Shown here one piece after another: positions 43,204 through 53,176 of a DNA stretch of 64,000 nt. Below the pieces are notes generated by a model. The model worked only from the letters and a program-made list of their open reading frames with translations. It was not told the origin of the DNA and made no database searches. The DNA is from JARRKC01 sp963723965 (lineage in GTDB: Bacteria; Acidobacteriota; UBA6911; RPQK01; JAPXNP01), in assembly GCA_963723965.1 (NCBI GenBank), contig CAVRSV010000006.1:1-64000 (forward strand). Reading direction: 5' to 3'. Position 1 is the first letter of the stretch. The number at the start of each line of letters is the position of its first letter. Both the position numbers and the translations under genes were made by a program.

Positions 43204-44457
43204 TCAGTCCGGCAGCACTTCCTCACGGATGGGATCGAATTCGATCCGGCGCCGGTCCAGGTAAGCCAGGTTCCCGAGGTGGGAGGCCTGGGCCGACCGG
43301 TGTCCGACGAGGACGTCCCCGTTGGGCCTTTGGCGCGAGGCCATGCAGTCGATGAAGTTGCTCACATGCGCCCGGGTCATGATGTCGCCGCGCTCGACCG
43401 TCCGCTCCACCGGTTCTCCCTCGACGGGTGTGAAGTGATAACCACCCCGCGTGATCTCGAGCCGGCCCTGGGTCCCGATGAATTCGATGCCCGCCCCCCT
43501 CACGCCGGGGGCCAGGGTCGCTTCGAAGGTGGCTGTCCAGGCCGAAGGATACTCGAGAAGGACGTGGATGGTGTCCGGGGCGGTGCGTCCGTCCCGGTAG
43601 ACGTAGACTCCGCCTGCAGCCGACGCGGCAGAAGGCAGATCCTCGCCCATGAACCATTGGACGACGTCGATCCAGTGAGTGAAGAGATCGGTGACCTGTC
43701 CCCCTCCGAAATCGAGATAGGCGCGCCAGTTCCAGTATTGCTGCACGTCCCAGTCCCGCCAGGGCCGAGGCCCCAAAAACTGCTTCCAGTCGAGCCCGGC
43801 CGGCTTGGCGGTGAAGGGAGCTTTCCGCAGGTGGTAGCCGTTGCCGTGCCACCAGGTCCGAGCGATGGTGATCTTGCCGAGCTTCCCCGTATCCAGAAAA
43901 CGGCTTTTCGCCTCCATGTAGTGCTCGCCGCTGCGCTGCTGCATACCGACCTGCACCACCCGGTCGTTGAGGCGTGCGGCCCGCACGATCTCCTGTCCCT
44001 CCTCGATGGCATAGGTCAGCGGCTTTTCGATGTAGACGTCCCGCCCGGAGTTGCAGGCATCGACGGCCATCTGGCGATGCCAGTGATCCGGCGTCGCGAT
44101 GAGGATCGCATCCAGGTTCGGCTCTTCCAGCAGTTTTCGATAGTCGGTAAACTCTTTGGCCGTACCTCCGGTCTGCTCCCGGGCCTGCCTCATCTGCTCG
44201 TCGTAGATGTCGCACAGCGCCGCCACTTCGATCGTCGGGTTCGCCTGAAAGAAGCGCAAAACCTGTCGCCCCCGGGCACCTGGCCCGATGACGCCCAGGC
44301 GGATCCTCTCGTTCGCACCCATGACTCGTCGCCAGGATGCGGCAGTCGCAACGCCGATCCCTGCGGCCGTTGAGCGAATGAGGAACTCACGCCGACTTCC
44401 CTGCCTCTCCTGCCCATCATTGCTCTGCACGCTGGTCTGCTCTTCGATTCGACTCAT
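43204..44457 (-). CDS. Gfo/Idh/MocA-family oxidoreductase, Tat-exported
   Basis: 417 residues. A Tat signal (SRREFLIRSTAAGIGVATAASW) leads to a Rossmann domain (RIRLGVIGPGARGRQVL, the dinucleotide-binding GxGxxG-like turn) with the family motif EKPL (YIEKPLTYA, catalytic Lys). The C-terminal alpha/beta domain follows (WNWRAYLDFGGGQVTDLFTHWIDVV, with His as a likely catalytic residue). Such exported oxidoreductases are numerous in Planctomycetota and Acidobacteriota and act on glycosides or sugar acids with tightly bound NAD(P). Substrate unknown. The start has GGAGG upstream. Confidence 0.92.
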   Translation of the reverse strand: MSRIEEQTSVQSNDGQERQGSRREFLIRSTAAGIGVATAASWRRVMGANERIRLGVIGPGARGRQVLRFFQANPTIEVAALCDIYDEQMRQAREQTGGTAKEFTDYRKLLEEPNLDAILIATPDHWHRQMAVDACNSGRDVYIEKPLTYAIEEGQEIVRAARLNDRVVQVGMQQRSGEHYMEAKSRFLDTGKLGKITIARTWWHGNGYHLRKAPFTAKPAGLDWKQFLGPRPWRDWDVQQYWNWRAYLDFGGGQVTDLFTHWIDVVQWFMGEDLPSAASAAGGVYVYRDGRTAPDTIHVLLEYPSAWTATFEATLAPGVRGAGIEFIGTQGRLEITRGGYHFTPVEGEPVERTVERGDIMTRAHVSNFIDCMASRQRPNGDVLVGHRSAQASHLGNLAYLDRRRIEFDPIREEVLPD

Positions 44458-44625
44458 GACTTCCTCCCCGGGGGCTTTCCGTCTGACTTTGGACCTTTCA
44501 GGGAAACAGGATACACAGGTCTCCCGGACGGGGACAGACCCGACTCGATTTTCGACTCCCTTTCTCCACAGAGGAAAGCGGACTCCAAGGGGAAAAGGAC
44601 GGCGCCCTTCGAATAGGCCCCCGGG

Positions 44626-46638
44626 CTACGCGGGCGGCGACTCGACCATCACCGCGAGGGTATCGCCGCGAATCAAGCCTATTGCGGCCTTCAGCTGCTC
44701 TTTGGTTCCGCTCAAGACCAGACTGTCGCCAGGCAGGATCTGGTGATCGGCCGGCGGATTGTTGATCGGAATGTTGTCCCGGACGATCCCCAGCACCAGC
44801 GCTCCGGAGCGTTGCCGCAGATTGCTTTGGGCGATCTGGAGGCCGGCGAGTGGAGAGCCTTCGGGCACGGTGAAGGTCTCCGTAAAGACTTCCAGATCCT
44901 CACTCAGCCTCAGTCGTGGAATCGTTCTCCGAGCCTCGCGAAACAAATCGTACCGTGTCTCGCGGATCCTGCGGACCTCCGCGGCGATCGAATCCCTCGG
45001 GAAGTTGAACAGCCGCAGAATCCGCGTCAACAGCTCGATCGAGCCTTCGAACTCCTCGGGAACGATCTCGTCGGCGCCCAGGTTGTAGAGCTCGTCGATT
45101 TCCGACAGACGTTTGACGCGTGTCAGAATGACGATCTCCGGGTTCAGGGACCGGGTCAGGGGCACCGCACGACGCAGGGCGAAGGGATCCGAGATGGCCA
45201 GCACGATGACCCGTGCCCTGCGGATCCCGGCGTGCTCGAGGATTTCGACGTCCGTACAGTCACCGAAGTGGATCGGAAGCCCCTTCGCCTTCCATTCCTT
45301 GACGGTGACCGGATTCAGCTCGAGGACCAGATAACGGATGCGGCTGGCGTCCAGAGCCAGGGCGATGTTCCGACCGCTGACACCGAATCCGCAGATCACC
45401 ACGTGATCGGCCACATCCGGCTCTTCCCGGTCGAGTTCCCGAATCGCGGCCCGCCGACTCCCCTGGGCGGCCAGTTTGACGAGCGTCCGATTCCCCGCGA
45501 GACGCCGGGCCAGGCTGACCATCAACGGTGTGAGCATCATGGTGGAGACAGCGCAGGTAATCAGCAGCTGGTACCAGTCATCGGGGATGAGCCCAACGTG
45601 GAAGGCCTGCTCCAGCATGATGAATGAGAACTCTCCGATCTGCGCGAGTGTCAGCCCCGTAATGATCGTTACCGGGAGGGGCAGTCCGGCCAGTGCGACC
45701 GCAAAGGTGGTGATGACGAACTTGCCCAGAATCACGAGAGCAATCACCGACAGGACCGTTCCGAGATTTCCGACGATGAAGGCCGGCTCGACCAGCATCC
45801 CGATGGAGACGAAGAAGAGACTGTTGAGGCTGTCCCGCAGAGGCCGGATTTCGCTGAAGATCTGGTGACTGTATTCGGAGGTCGACAGGATGAATCCGGC
45901 CAGGAAACCACCCAGCGCCAAAGAGAAGCCGGCCTCGGTGCTGATCCAGGCAATCCCCAGGAAAGCGACCAGGACCGCAATGATGAAGAGTTCCTTGCTC
46001 CGCGTCCCCACGATGCGGCGGACGAGCCGGGGAAAGAGAAAACGGGCCACCAGAAAGATCGCCACCAGGATCGCGAAGGCCAGTCCGACTGATTTCAGAA
46101 TCTCGACCCAGTTTTCCGAGGAGGCCCCCAGGTGAGGGATCAGAACCATCATCGGCACGACGGCCAGGTCCTGCAGGATCAGGATGCCGAGACAGACGCG
46201 CCCGTGCAGCGAATCGACCTCGCCCCTTTCCAGGAGGATCCGGACGATCATCGCCGTACTGCTGAGTGCGATCAGGAAACCGACAACCAGAGCCAACCCC
46301 GTGTCGACTCCCGCCAACCGCAGGGCGAGGACCACGACGGCGATCGTCGCCAGAATCTGGATCGGACCCGATAACAGCACGACCCGGCGAACCTGAGCCA
46401 GCTTGCGAAGTGAGAACTCCAGCCCTATCGAAAACAGGAGGAGCATGACCCCGATTTCGGCCAACAGGCGGACGGTCTCCATGTCGGAGACAAGCCCGAG
46501 CCCGCTCGGCCCGACCAGCACGCCGGTCACCAGGAACCCGATGATGGGAGACTGCCTCAGGAGGTGAAACAGGTACACGACGAGCGCGCTGACGGCGTAC
46601 ACGAGCACCAAATCTCGGAGAATCGGGAAGTGCTCCAT
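44626..46638 (-). CDS. CPA2 cation:proton antiporter with RCK (TrkA-N/TrkA-C) domains, KefB/RosB-like
   Basis: 670 residues. About twelve transmembrane helices (residues ~5-385) carry the Na/H-exchanger fold with GLEFSLRKL and QDLAVVPMMV. A cytoplasmic Rossmann RCK domain (DHVVICGFGVSGRNIALALD, about 412-530) and a TrkA-C domain (about 575-660, LSEDLEVFTETFTVPEGSPLAGL) follow. It should exchange K+ or Na+ for protons across the inner membrane, gated by nucleotide or metabolite binding. It stands alone, with 343 bp separating it from the nitroreductase gene. Confidence 0.95.
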   Translation of the reverse strand: MEHFPILRDLVLVYAVSALVVYLFHLLRQSPIIGFLVTGVLVGPSGLGLVSDMETVRLLAEIGVMLLLFSIGLEFSLRKLAQVRRVVLLSGPIQILATIAVVVLALRLAGVDTGLALVVGFLIALSSTAMIVRILLERGEVDSLHGRVCLGILILQDLAVVPMMVLIPHLGASSENWVEILKSVGLAFAILVAIFLVARFLFPRLVRRIVGTRSKELFIIAVLVAFLGIAWISTEAGFSLALGGFLAGFILSTSEYSHQIFSEIRPLRDSLNSLFFVSIGMLVEPAFIVGNLGTVLSVIALVILGKFVITTFAVALAGLPLPVTIITGLTLAQIGEFSFIMLEQAFHVGLIPDDWYQLLITCAVSTMMLTPLMVSLARRLAGNRTLVKLAAQGSRRAAIRELDREEPDVADHVVICGFGVSGRNIALALDASRIRYLVLELNPVTVKEWKAKGLPIHFGDCTDVEILEHAGIRRARVIVLAISDPFALRRAVPLTRSLNPEIVILTRVKRLSEIDELYNLGADEIVPEEFEGSIELLTRILRLFNFPRDSIAAEVRRIRETRYDLFREARRTIPRLRLSEDLEVFTETFTVPEGSPLAGLQIAQSNLRQRSGALVLGIVRDNIPINNPPADHQILPGDSLVLSGTKEQLKAAIGLIRGDTLAVMVESPPA

Positions 46639-46981
46639 GAGCTGGCGCCATCGTAGCAGACCCTGTTCAAGGGGCCTAGCCCTCTCACGTGTCGAGGGTC
46701 CCGGCCCGGCCTCCAGCGATCACCCGCAGGCCTGTACGCATCGGAGAGATCGTTGGTGGAGGGCATTCCGGACCCGAGGGGCGGCTCTAATACTCACCTC
46801 GGGGGCGCGGATAGAGAGAATGGAGGTGCAAATGGACCAGGAGGTTGGCAGCCGCTGCCGGCAGCAATCCCGGAGTGATCCTCGCCGCACAAGACTCCCG
46901 GCACCTGTTGGGGGGAGCCGTGTCCGGCCTTCGAACGAACGGCCGGCCACTCGGGCACGTGAAGTCGTGCCGCAAACGCGG
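46639..46981. other. Intergenic region, no gene recognised
   Basis: 343 bp between the antiporter start and the nitroreductase end. It contains CCGGCC...GGCCGG arms (about 46922-46944) that could form a hairpin behind the nitroreductase gene, but no T-run and no convincing open frame. Confidence 0.35.
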
Positions 46982-47629
46982 CTAACCTGCGAACGAGACC
47001 AACTCCCTCAGATCGGCTCGGGAGCGATCGAATCGGTTGAGTGGAGCGTCCAGGTCGGGGTAGCCCAGAGCCACGGCTACGACGAACCGTTTGCCCTCGG
47101 CAGCGGGGATCAGTGCGTGGAGCACATCCGGATATCCGACCCCCATCGCCATGATGCAGGTTCCGAGACCGTGTTCATGAGCAGCGAGACAGACCGTCTG
47201 AACGAACAGACCCGTGTCGAAGCAGGCATATTCGGCCCGCAGTCTGCCGTCGATGGCGAACAGCAAAAGCCAGGGAGCGCCGAAGAAGTCGAGGTTTCCC
47301 GGCCCGGGCTCGGAAGGGCTCGCCAATGCCGAGCGGGACGCCATTAGCTGACGGGTGCGCGCGGCCATTTCGGGAGGCCACTCGGGTAGAGGACGGGACA
47401 CTTCGAACTGGCGTTCGACACCGGCTGCGGCCCTTTCGTGGTAGGCCGCTTTGACCCTCTCGAGGGTGTCACCGGTCACGGCGAAAACGCTCCAGGGCTG
47501 GGTGTTCGCCCAGGAAGGCGACCATCGTGCCGTGTCGAGAATCTCCACGACCGCTCCCTCGGGAACCTCCTTTTGGGAATACCTGCGAATACTCCGTCTG
47601 GACCGAATCGTAGCCTCCACATTCCGCAT
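46982..47629 (-). CDS. Nitroreductase-family flavoprotein
   Basis: 215 residues from ATG 47629 (GGGAG 8 nt upstream); the frame continues to 47683 but the extra 18 residues look untranslated. SRRSIRRYSQKEVPEGAVVEILDTARWSPSWANTQPWSVFAV is the FMN-binding start of the nitroreductase fold. FDTGLFVQTVCLAAHEHGLGTCIMA and the end VALGYPD complete it. These enzymes reduce nitro compounds, quinones or flavins with NAD(P)H in the cytoplasm. Substrate unknown; no partner gene. Confidence 0.92.
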   Translation of the reverse strand: MRNVEATIRSRRSIRRYSQKEVPEGAVVEILDTARWSPSWANTQPWSVFAVTGDTLERVKAAYHERAAAGVERQFEVSRPLPEWPPEMAARTRQLMASRSALASPSEPGPGNLDFFGAPWLLLFAIDGRLRAEYACFDTGLFVQTVCLAAHEHGLGTCIMAMGVGYPDVLHALIPAAEGKRFVVAVALGYPDLDAPLNRFDRSRADLRELVSFAG

Positions 47630-47826
47630 TGATCTGCTCCCGTCCACGAATCCTTTGGTCTTCCGCCCATTCAGGCACCTCATCCCGGTCGAATCGCGAT
47701 CATCCCGGGCGCCTCAGAGGAGAGAGTATTGCACACAGCCCCGCTCTCTCGCCCTGAAACCTGTCCAGGGGGTTCCGCCGTGTCCTTGAACCCCACGTTC
47801 CGCCTCCCTGGGCGACAGCCTGCAAT

Positions 47827-47854
47827 TTGCGTTTAATTGTAATGAGAGTATGCT
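47827..47854 (+). promoter_or_regulatory. Possible promoter of the methyltransferase gene
   Basis: TTGCGT (47827-47832), a 16-nt spacer and TATGCT (47849-47854) lie in the only AT-rich patch of this region, about 145 bp before the methyltransferase start. Moderate match to sigma70. Confidence 0.3.
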
Positions 47855-47998
47855 TATTTACATCCTTACTACATCCGATATTTCGTTCTTCAACCGATGA
47901 GTCGGCATCGAGCCAGGCTTCGACCCCGAGGGACCCGGTCAGAGCGACCATCCAGCTTCAGGTCTGGAGGCCTGATGAATCTCATGGAGGCGAAGCAA

Positions 47999-49012
47999 AT
48001 GGACGATCAACCGAGTCCGGAACATATCCTGCAAATTGGTCTGGGTTTCTGGGCTTCGAAAACGTTGCTCAGTGCCGTTGAGATCGGGGTCTTCACCGAG
48101 CTGGCCAGGCAACCCCAGGACCTGAAGGCGCTTCAGGGGCGTCTCGGACTGCATCCACGGTCTGCGCGCGATTTTCTGGATGCACTGGTGGCATTGGGCT
48201 TTCTGCGACGGGAAGGCGGCCTCTACCGGAATACTCCGGACACGGACCTCTTTCTGGCAAAGGGTAAGCCGACCTACATCGGAGGGCTCCTGGAGATGGC
48301 GAACAGCCGGCTCTATGGGTACTGGGGACACCTGACGGAGGCCCTTCGTACCGGTAAGCCCCAGAATGAAGTCAAGCAGGGCGCCGAACCGCTCTTTACA
48401 GCGCTCTATGCCGATCCAGCCCGTTTGAAGGATTTCACGGCGGCGATGACGGGAGTCAGTCGGGCCGCGAATCAGGCCATCGCAGCCAGGTTTCCCTGGC
48501 AGAACTACCGGACTTTCGTGGACGTCGGAACAGCCCAGGGGGATCTCGCGGTCCAGATTGCGGCTGTTCACCCGCATATGACAGGCATCGGCTTCGATCT
48601 GCCCGAAATCGAGCCCATCTTCGAGAATTATGCCTTGAACAACGGGCTTGCCCGACGTTTGAGCTTCAGGTCCGGGGACTTCTTCCAGGAGCCTTTGCCG
48701 ACGGCTGATGTGGTGCTCTTCGGTCACATCCTGCATGACTGGAACCTGGACGAGAAGAAGGCGCTGATCCGACGCGGTTACGAAGCAGTTCCCGAGGGAG
48801 GGGCAGTGATCGTCTACGATTCGATCATCGACGATGACCGCTCCAAGAATGCCTTCGGTCTCCTGATGAGCCTTTGTATGCTGATCGAAACTCCGGCCGG
48901 GTTCGACTACACCGGAGCGGACTGTGAAGCATGGATGCGAGAAGCCGGATTCCGAGAAACCCGTGTCGAACACCTCGTCGGGCCGGACTCCATGGTCATC
49001 GGCATCAAGTAG
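47999..49012 (+). CDS. SAM-dependent methyltransferase with winged-helix N-terminus (O-methyltransferase type)
   Basis: 337 residues from ATG 47999, which has GGAGG 9 nt upstream; an in-frame ATG at 47975 and the longer frame are less likely. The N-terminal dimerisation winged helix reads ILQIGLGFWASKTLLSAVEIGVFTELA ... LHPRSARDFLDALVALGFL. The SAM-binding Rossmann part has FVDVGTAQGDLAVQIA and the family motif GHILHDWNLDEKKALIRR, where the His and Asp resemble catalytic residues of acetylserotonin/caffeate O-methyltransferase-type enzymes. It may act on a phenolic or quinone-like metabolite; no biosynthetic neighbours are visible. It converges with the giant secreted protein gene. Confidence 0.9.
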   Translation: MDDQPSPEHILQIGLGFWASKTLLSAVEIGVFTELARQPQDLKALQGRLGLHPRSARDFLDALVALGFLRREGGLYRNTPDTDLFLAKGKPTYIGGLLEMANSRLYGYWGHLTEALRTGKPQNEVKQGAEPLFTALYADPARLKDFTAAMTGVSRAANQAIAARFPWQNYRTFVDVGTAQGDLAVQIAAVHPHMTGIGFDLPEIEPIFENYALNNGLARRLSFRSGDFFQEPLPTADVVLFGHILHDWNLDEKKALIRRGYEAVPEGGAVIVYDSIIDDDRSKNAFGLLMSLCMLIETPAGFDYTGADCEAWMREAGFRETRVEHLVGPDSMVIGIK

Positions 49013-49024
49013 CGGCAGCCGACT

Positions 49025-52000
49025 TCAGCGGATACTCCCTGCTCCGGAGAATTCCGGATTCCAAATGAACACGGAACTGATGCCCATCCTCGTAGCGCCT
49101 TGATCACCCCCCGCGCCAATGACGCCTGCCGCTCCAACACCAAGGAACCGGTTCACACCGAAAATCGCTGCAGAGGTAATGTCGGTGCCCTGCAGGTGCA
49201 GTGAGATCGCGGAAACCGGTACTTCGCTCTTGATTCGAATGAGATGCTTGCCGGGAGGAAGCACAGGAAAGAACTCCGAAAGGAGCACGGCACCGGAGCC
49301 TCCGCCCGGGAGGTCCATCGAAGCGGTCGCCTGAACCTCGAGTCCGGCGGTCAGAAGCTCGACCGAAACATACGCCGGCGTCCGGCCCGTGTTGACCACG
49401 GCAAGCCCGGAATCGATCGCCGACTCCGGATCGACCTCGCCAATCCAGTATCCCTTCCGCAGGGGTCGGACCGCCGGGATAGTGACCTCGCTTCGAAGCA
49501 TGCCACCGATCTTCAGGGCGAGTCGTTCGTACACCTGAAGCCCTCCTCCCAGTGATTCAAGTGAGGCCCAGCCGAGAAAGACCTCGGACGAGTCGTAATC
49601 CCGGCGGATCACCTCGCCCGGTTCGAGTTCGAGGATGTGCCCCGGATCGGCAAGGCCCGGCCCGTGAAGTTGCAGGTCCGCTGCCACCGGGACCATCCCT
49701 GGGTTATGGATGAGCAGGGTCGAGGTGTAGTGCGTGTTCCCAAAATCGCCCGCGGCGACCCAGGGCACCCACTCTCGGGACTGGTCGCCGGAAGCAACCC
49801 GATACAAGCCCCTGGAAGCGTCCCCGACGGGACGGATGCCGACATAGACCGTCCCGTTCCCGCCGGCCACAGGTTCATTCAGATACTTGACGATCCCGGC
49901 TCCCGGTGCACGTTCCGGAAAGATGTGGTCGCCTTGCCCCACGATCCGCGCGAGGTGCCCGTCCTGCCAGAGGAACAGATTCTGGGCGTCGTCCGGCGGG
50001 CGCTCGCGGGTGGTTGCCCTGAAATAGAGTTCCCCCTCATCTCCCCAGACGAACCCTCCGTTCGAGATCTCGACGAAGGCATCGTCGGTCGGAAAACGAT
50101 CGGGCCGGGGTAGAACCAGCTGGACCGTCCCGGACGGGTCGATGGACAGGAACGAGAGTATGGAGTGGGGGTCGGCGCTCACCGACAGGTAAGCCTTCAG
50201 CATGATTCGGTCTGCGGCGTTCACCCGGATCGTCCCCACGGGCGTCTCCGCATAGAACTGCGAGACGCGCGCCGAGACCCCGGGGACCGCATCGTCCGTC
50301 GTCACGAGCGGCTCAAAGCCTCCCGCGTTGCTGACACAGAGGGCGCTACGGGTCTGGCTGGCATCGTTGGCCATGAAGACGACTCTTCCATCGGAGAGCA
50401 TCTGGACCCAGTGGAAGATGCGCATCCGGAAGCCGGGCCGAACCGTGTCATAGGCCGCGGCGATCATGCTGATCGTCCCGGACGGATCAATCCTGCCGAC
50501 GCTCTCGAAGGTCCGGAAGGCGATTCCGAAATCACTCCTGAAGTCCAGTTGGACCGCTTCGATGATGGAATCAGACTGGAACCAGAGCCGCGGTTGCTCG
50601 CCATCGTAAAGATAGAAGTAGCTCCGGCCTTCCTCGACGGCCTCGATCAGCAGGATTCCGTCCCGGTTCACGAGTGCCCGTCCCGAGAAATGGCCGCCCT
50701 CGGGAAGGGGATCGCCGGTTCGAACCAATGGCTCGAGGGCGCCCTCCCGCAGACGGTAGACGGCGGCGTCTTCCTCTGAACCGGAGCCGACGATCAGTTC
50801 TCCGTTCGCCAGAAAGCCCAGGATCTGCAGGCCGGTCGGGGAACTCCCGGATCCGGCGGCCGGAGGAGGGCGCAGGAGAGTCGAGCCGTAGTCTCCCTCG
50901 ATCAGCTGGACCGCATAGTTGCCCCGCGGCAGAAGGGCAACCGTTCCTCCCGGCCCCGGAACCACCCGGTCAACTCCGTCATCCGAGCCGAGCTGCTCGA
51001 AGGACCAGTTCTCGGACACAGCCACGGTCGGCTGGAGCGGCAGGGTTGAGAGCTTCGAGCGCGACATGCGAAGTCCCGCTGCCAGAAAGGGACCGTTTCG
51101 TGCTCTGATCGTCAGCGTTCCGAGGAACGGGACCGGAATATCGTCGAAGAGCTCCGAAACGAAGGCACTCCGCTGTGCTTCCGGTGGCAGATCGAGCGTG
51201 GCCGAGCGCAGAAATCCGTTCGCCGGGTCCGCCAGTTCGAGCTCCAGGTTGAGGGCCGATTCGAGATGGAGAAAGTTGGCCAGCGCCACGCCCGTGTTGG
51301 CATCGGACCCGATCTCGGCCGGAATCGTGGTGGATAGGGATGGCGCCTGTACGGGAACCGTTGTTCGAGAGAGTATCCCCGAGGAATCGAACAGGGAGAC
51401 GGTGCCCTCCCCCGAGATTCGTGCTCCACCGAGGACCCGGATCTCGGCGTAACCTGTCATCGGTTCCGGTGCCAGGTCCGAAGAGAGTTCCAGGCTGACA
51501 ACCTCACCACCCTCGAGCGTCCGAAGGTCGCCTTCGAGGAGCTGACCGTTCCGGTCGAAGAAACTGACCTGCGCGGTTCCCGGGTAGCTGGATTGATTTG
51601 CCAGCGTCAATGTCGAAGCGTAGCGGAGTCCGTCGGCCGAGCCGACCGCGAACAGCGGGAGAAAGCTGACGTCCGGACTCGGGGGTACCGTCCGATAGAG
51701 GGCCGAGCCGACATTGTAGCAGCACAGATAGGCACGGAGAAGCAGCCTGCCGCCGGAATCGAAGCTGAGCGGTCGGAAGCCGTCCGCCCAGACACCCGGC
51801 ATGAAGGGCGCCGGTCCTGCTCCCGGAAGCGGCTCCAGCTCACCTTCGCGCCACAGGTAGAAACCCATCCCCGCATCGAAACCGAGCGCAGGTCCGTTGG
51901 CGAGTCCGGTTGTCCGAAACAGCCGACCCGTCGGCGGCCCGCCGAAGGGTTCACGGCCCAGCTCGAGCACACCTCCTCCGGGCTGCGGATCTCCGTCTGC

Positions 52001-53176
52001 AACGATCCGCGCCAGGGTCTCATCCTGCCAGAGGTAGAGTGCGGCGTAGTCCCTGAAACCGTGGGCGATGAAGGAGACGGCTCCTTCGTCGTTGATGCCG
52101 ACGTTGGAGAAACCGAATGGTTCGGCTCCGCCGTAGTTGGGGAGCGTTTCATCGTTGCGGGCGATGACCCCGGCGGACTCCGGGTCGAGGAGGACGACAT
52201 AGCGGGCCGAATCACTCCCCATAGCGACGGCGAGCTGCCGATTCAGATTGACGGACCAGTCACCGATCTCGGTTACGGCGGAATCCATCCCGGGTAGGAC
52301 ATCGCCGGTTTGCGTGGAGAAGACCGGATCGGATCCCGCATAGAGGTGGATCGATTCGACCTGTCCGTCGGACGAGCTCGCCATGAACCACGTGGAGGTC
52401 CCCTCGAGAAGGGGACTGGAGAATCGATCTCCAAAGAGTTCCGGACTGCGATCCGGCACAGCTTCCCCCGAGCGGGCCAGCTTCAGGACTCCGCCGGGAG
52501 CCGCCAGAAAGACACCGCCGGTGTCGTCGCTGAGGACGGCCCGGAAGGCCACCTCGTCCTGTCCATTGAGGAACGGCCGCGCTCGGTCATAGGGACCCAG
52601 GGCCGAGAGGCGGCCGAACCGGTCGAAGCCTGCCGTCGTCCCCGGGGCCAGGTAGCCGACCCAGACGAGCCAGTGAAAGGCCCCGTCTTCGTAAAGGACG
52701 ACGCCCTCGTCGGCAAGAATCAGCGCCACGGTCCCCGCTTCGTTGATGTCGAATTCCAGCCCCGGAAGGTCGGGTCCCGAGTCGGAGGAGTGGGAGGGGT
52801 GAAACCGAAATCCCAATCCCAGAGGGTCCCCTTCCACGGCAATCGACTGATATCCCGCGCTGGTCTTGAGGAAGATCCCGTGCTGCGGCTCGAAATCCGG
52901 GGCGGGGTCCAGCGGACCGTAGGTCGCAACGAAGACGATGTCTCCGTTACCGTTCGAGACCCCGTCGCCGATCTCGTAAAAGACCGTTCCCTGCGGAGCG
53001 CCGGGGACGGGGATGTTGCTGACCACCTGGGGAGTCATCTCGATGGGCCCGGCCGAAAGACCCGGACACCACAGGCCCCAGAGCGTGATCAGAAAGACCG
53101 CCGTCCGGGAGAGTGAGAAACGAATCGTCTCCAGGGAGGTACGGGCAAGGACACACCTGGACAGCCGACCATCCAC
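49025..53176 (-). CDS. Giant secreted protein with two repeated propeller/sandwich halves
   Basis: 1383 residues. A signal region (about 10-42, TAVFLITLWGLWCPGLSAG) precedes two similar halves. Each half begins with several repeats of the type GDxxPGxG...N..G.V.F.A (for example TGDVLPGMDSAV, DGDPQPGGGVLEL, TGDPLPEGGHFSG, TDDAVPGVSARV), which look like DUF7453-type propeller blades. Each ends in a beta-sandwich with YASTLTLANQSSYPGTAQVS (first) or HYTSTLLIHNPGMVPVAADL (second), followed by VALANFLHLES or LAVVNTGRTPA. No enzyme motif is seen. It is probably an extracellular binding or adhesion protein. No sorting signal was recognised. Confidence 0.82.
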   Translation of the reverse strand: MDGRLSRCVLARTSLETIRFSLSRTAVFLITLWGLWCPGLSAGPIEMTPQVVSNIPVPGAPQGTVFYEIGDGVSNGNGDIVFVATYGPLDPAPDFEPQHGIFLKTSAGYQSIAVEGDPLGLGFRFHPSHSSDSGPDLPGLEFDINEAGTVALILADEGVVLYEDGAFHWLVWVGYLAPGTTAGFDRFGRLSALGPYDRARPFLNGQDEVAFRAVLSDDTGGVFLAAPGGVLKLARSGEAVPDRSPELFGDRFSSPLLEGTSTWFMASSSDGQVESIHLYAGSDPVFSTQTGDVLPGMDSAVTEIGDWSVNLNRQLAVAMGSDSARYVVLLDPESAGVIARNDETLPNYGGAEPFGFSNVGINDEGAVSFIAHGFRDYAALYLWQDETLARIVADGDPQPGGGVLELGREPFGGPPTGRLFRTTGLANGPALGFDAGMGFYLWREGELEPLPGAGPAPFMPGVWADGFRPLSFDSGGRLLLRAYLCCYNVGSALYRTVPPSPDVSFLPLFAVGSADGLRYASTLTLANQSSYPGTAQVSFFDRNGQLLEGDLRTLEGGEVVSLELSSDLAPEPMTGYAEIRVLGGARISGEGTVSLFDSSGILSRTTVPVQAPSLSTTIPAEIGSDANTGVALANFLHLESALNLELELADPANGFLRSATLDLPPEAQRSAFVSELFDDIPVPFLGTLTIRARNGPFLAAGLRMSRSKLSTLPLQPTVAVSENWSFEQLGSDDGVDRVVPGPGGTVALLPRGNYAVQLIEGDYGSTLLRPPPAAGSGSSPTGLQILGFLANGELIVGSGSEEDAAVYRLREGALEPLVRTGDPLPEGGHFSGRALVNRDGILLIEAVEEGRSYFYLYDGEQPRLWFQSDSIIEAVQLDFRSDFGIAFRTFESVGRIDPSGTISMIAAAYDTVRPGFRMRIFHWVQMLSDGRVVFMANDASQTRSALCVSNAGGFEPLVTTDDAVPGVSARVSQFYAETPVGTIRVNAADRIMLKAYLSVSADPHSILSFLSIDPSGTVQLVLPRPDRFPTDDAFVEISNGGFVWGDEGELYFRATTRERPPDDAQNLFLWQDGHLARIVGQGDHIFPERAPGAGIVKYLNEPVAGGNGTVYVGIRPVGDASRGLYRVASGDQSREWVPWVAAGDFGNTHYTSTLLIHNPGMVPVAADLQLHGPGLADPGHILELEPGEVIRRDYDSSEVFLGWASLESLGGGLQVYERLALKIGGMLRSEVTIPAVRPLRKGYWIGEVDPESAIDSGLAVVNTGRTPAYVSVELLTAGLEVQATASMDLPGGGSGAVLLSEFFPVLPPGKHLIRIKSEVPVSAISLHLQGTDITSAAIFGVNRFLGVGAAGVIGAGGDQGATRMGISSVFIWNPEFSGAGSIR

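Noticed and set aside
43123..44373. 416-codon plus-strand frame opposite the Gfo/Idh/MocA gene
   Set aside because: Antisense of a gene with a Tat signal and clear family motifs; no independent support.
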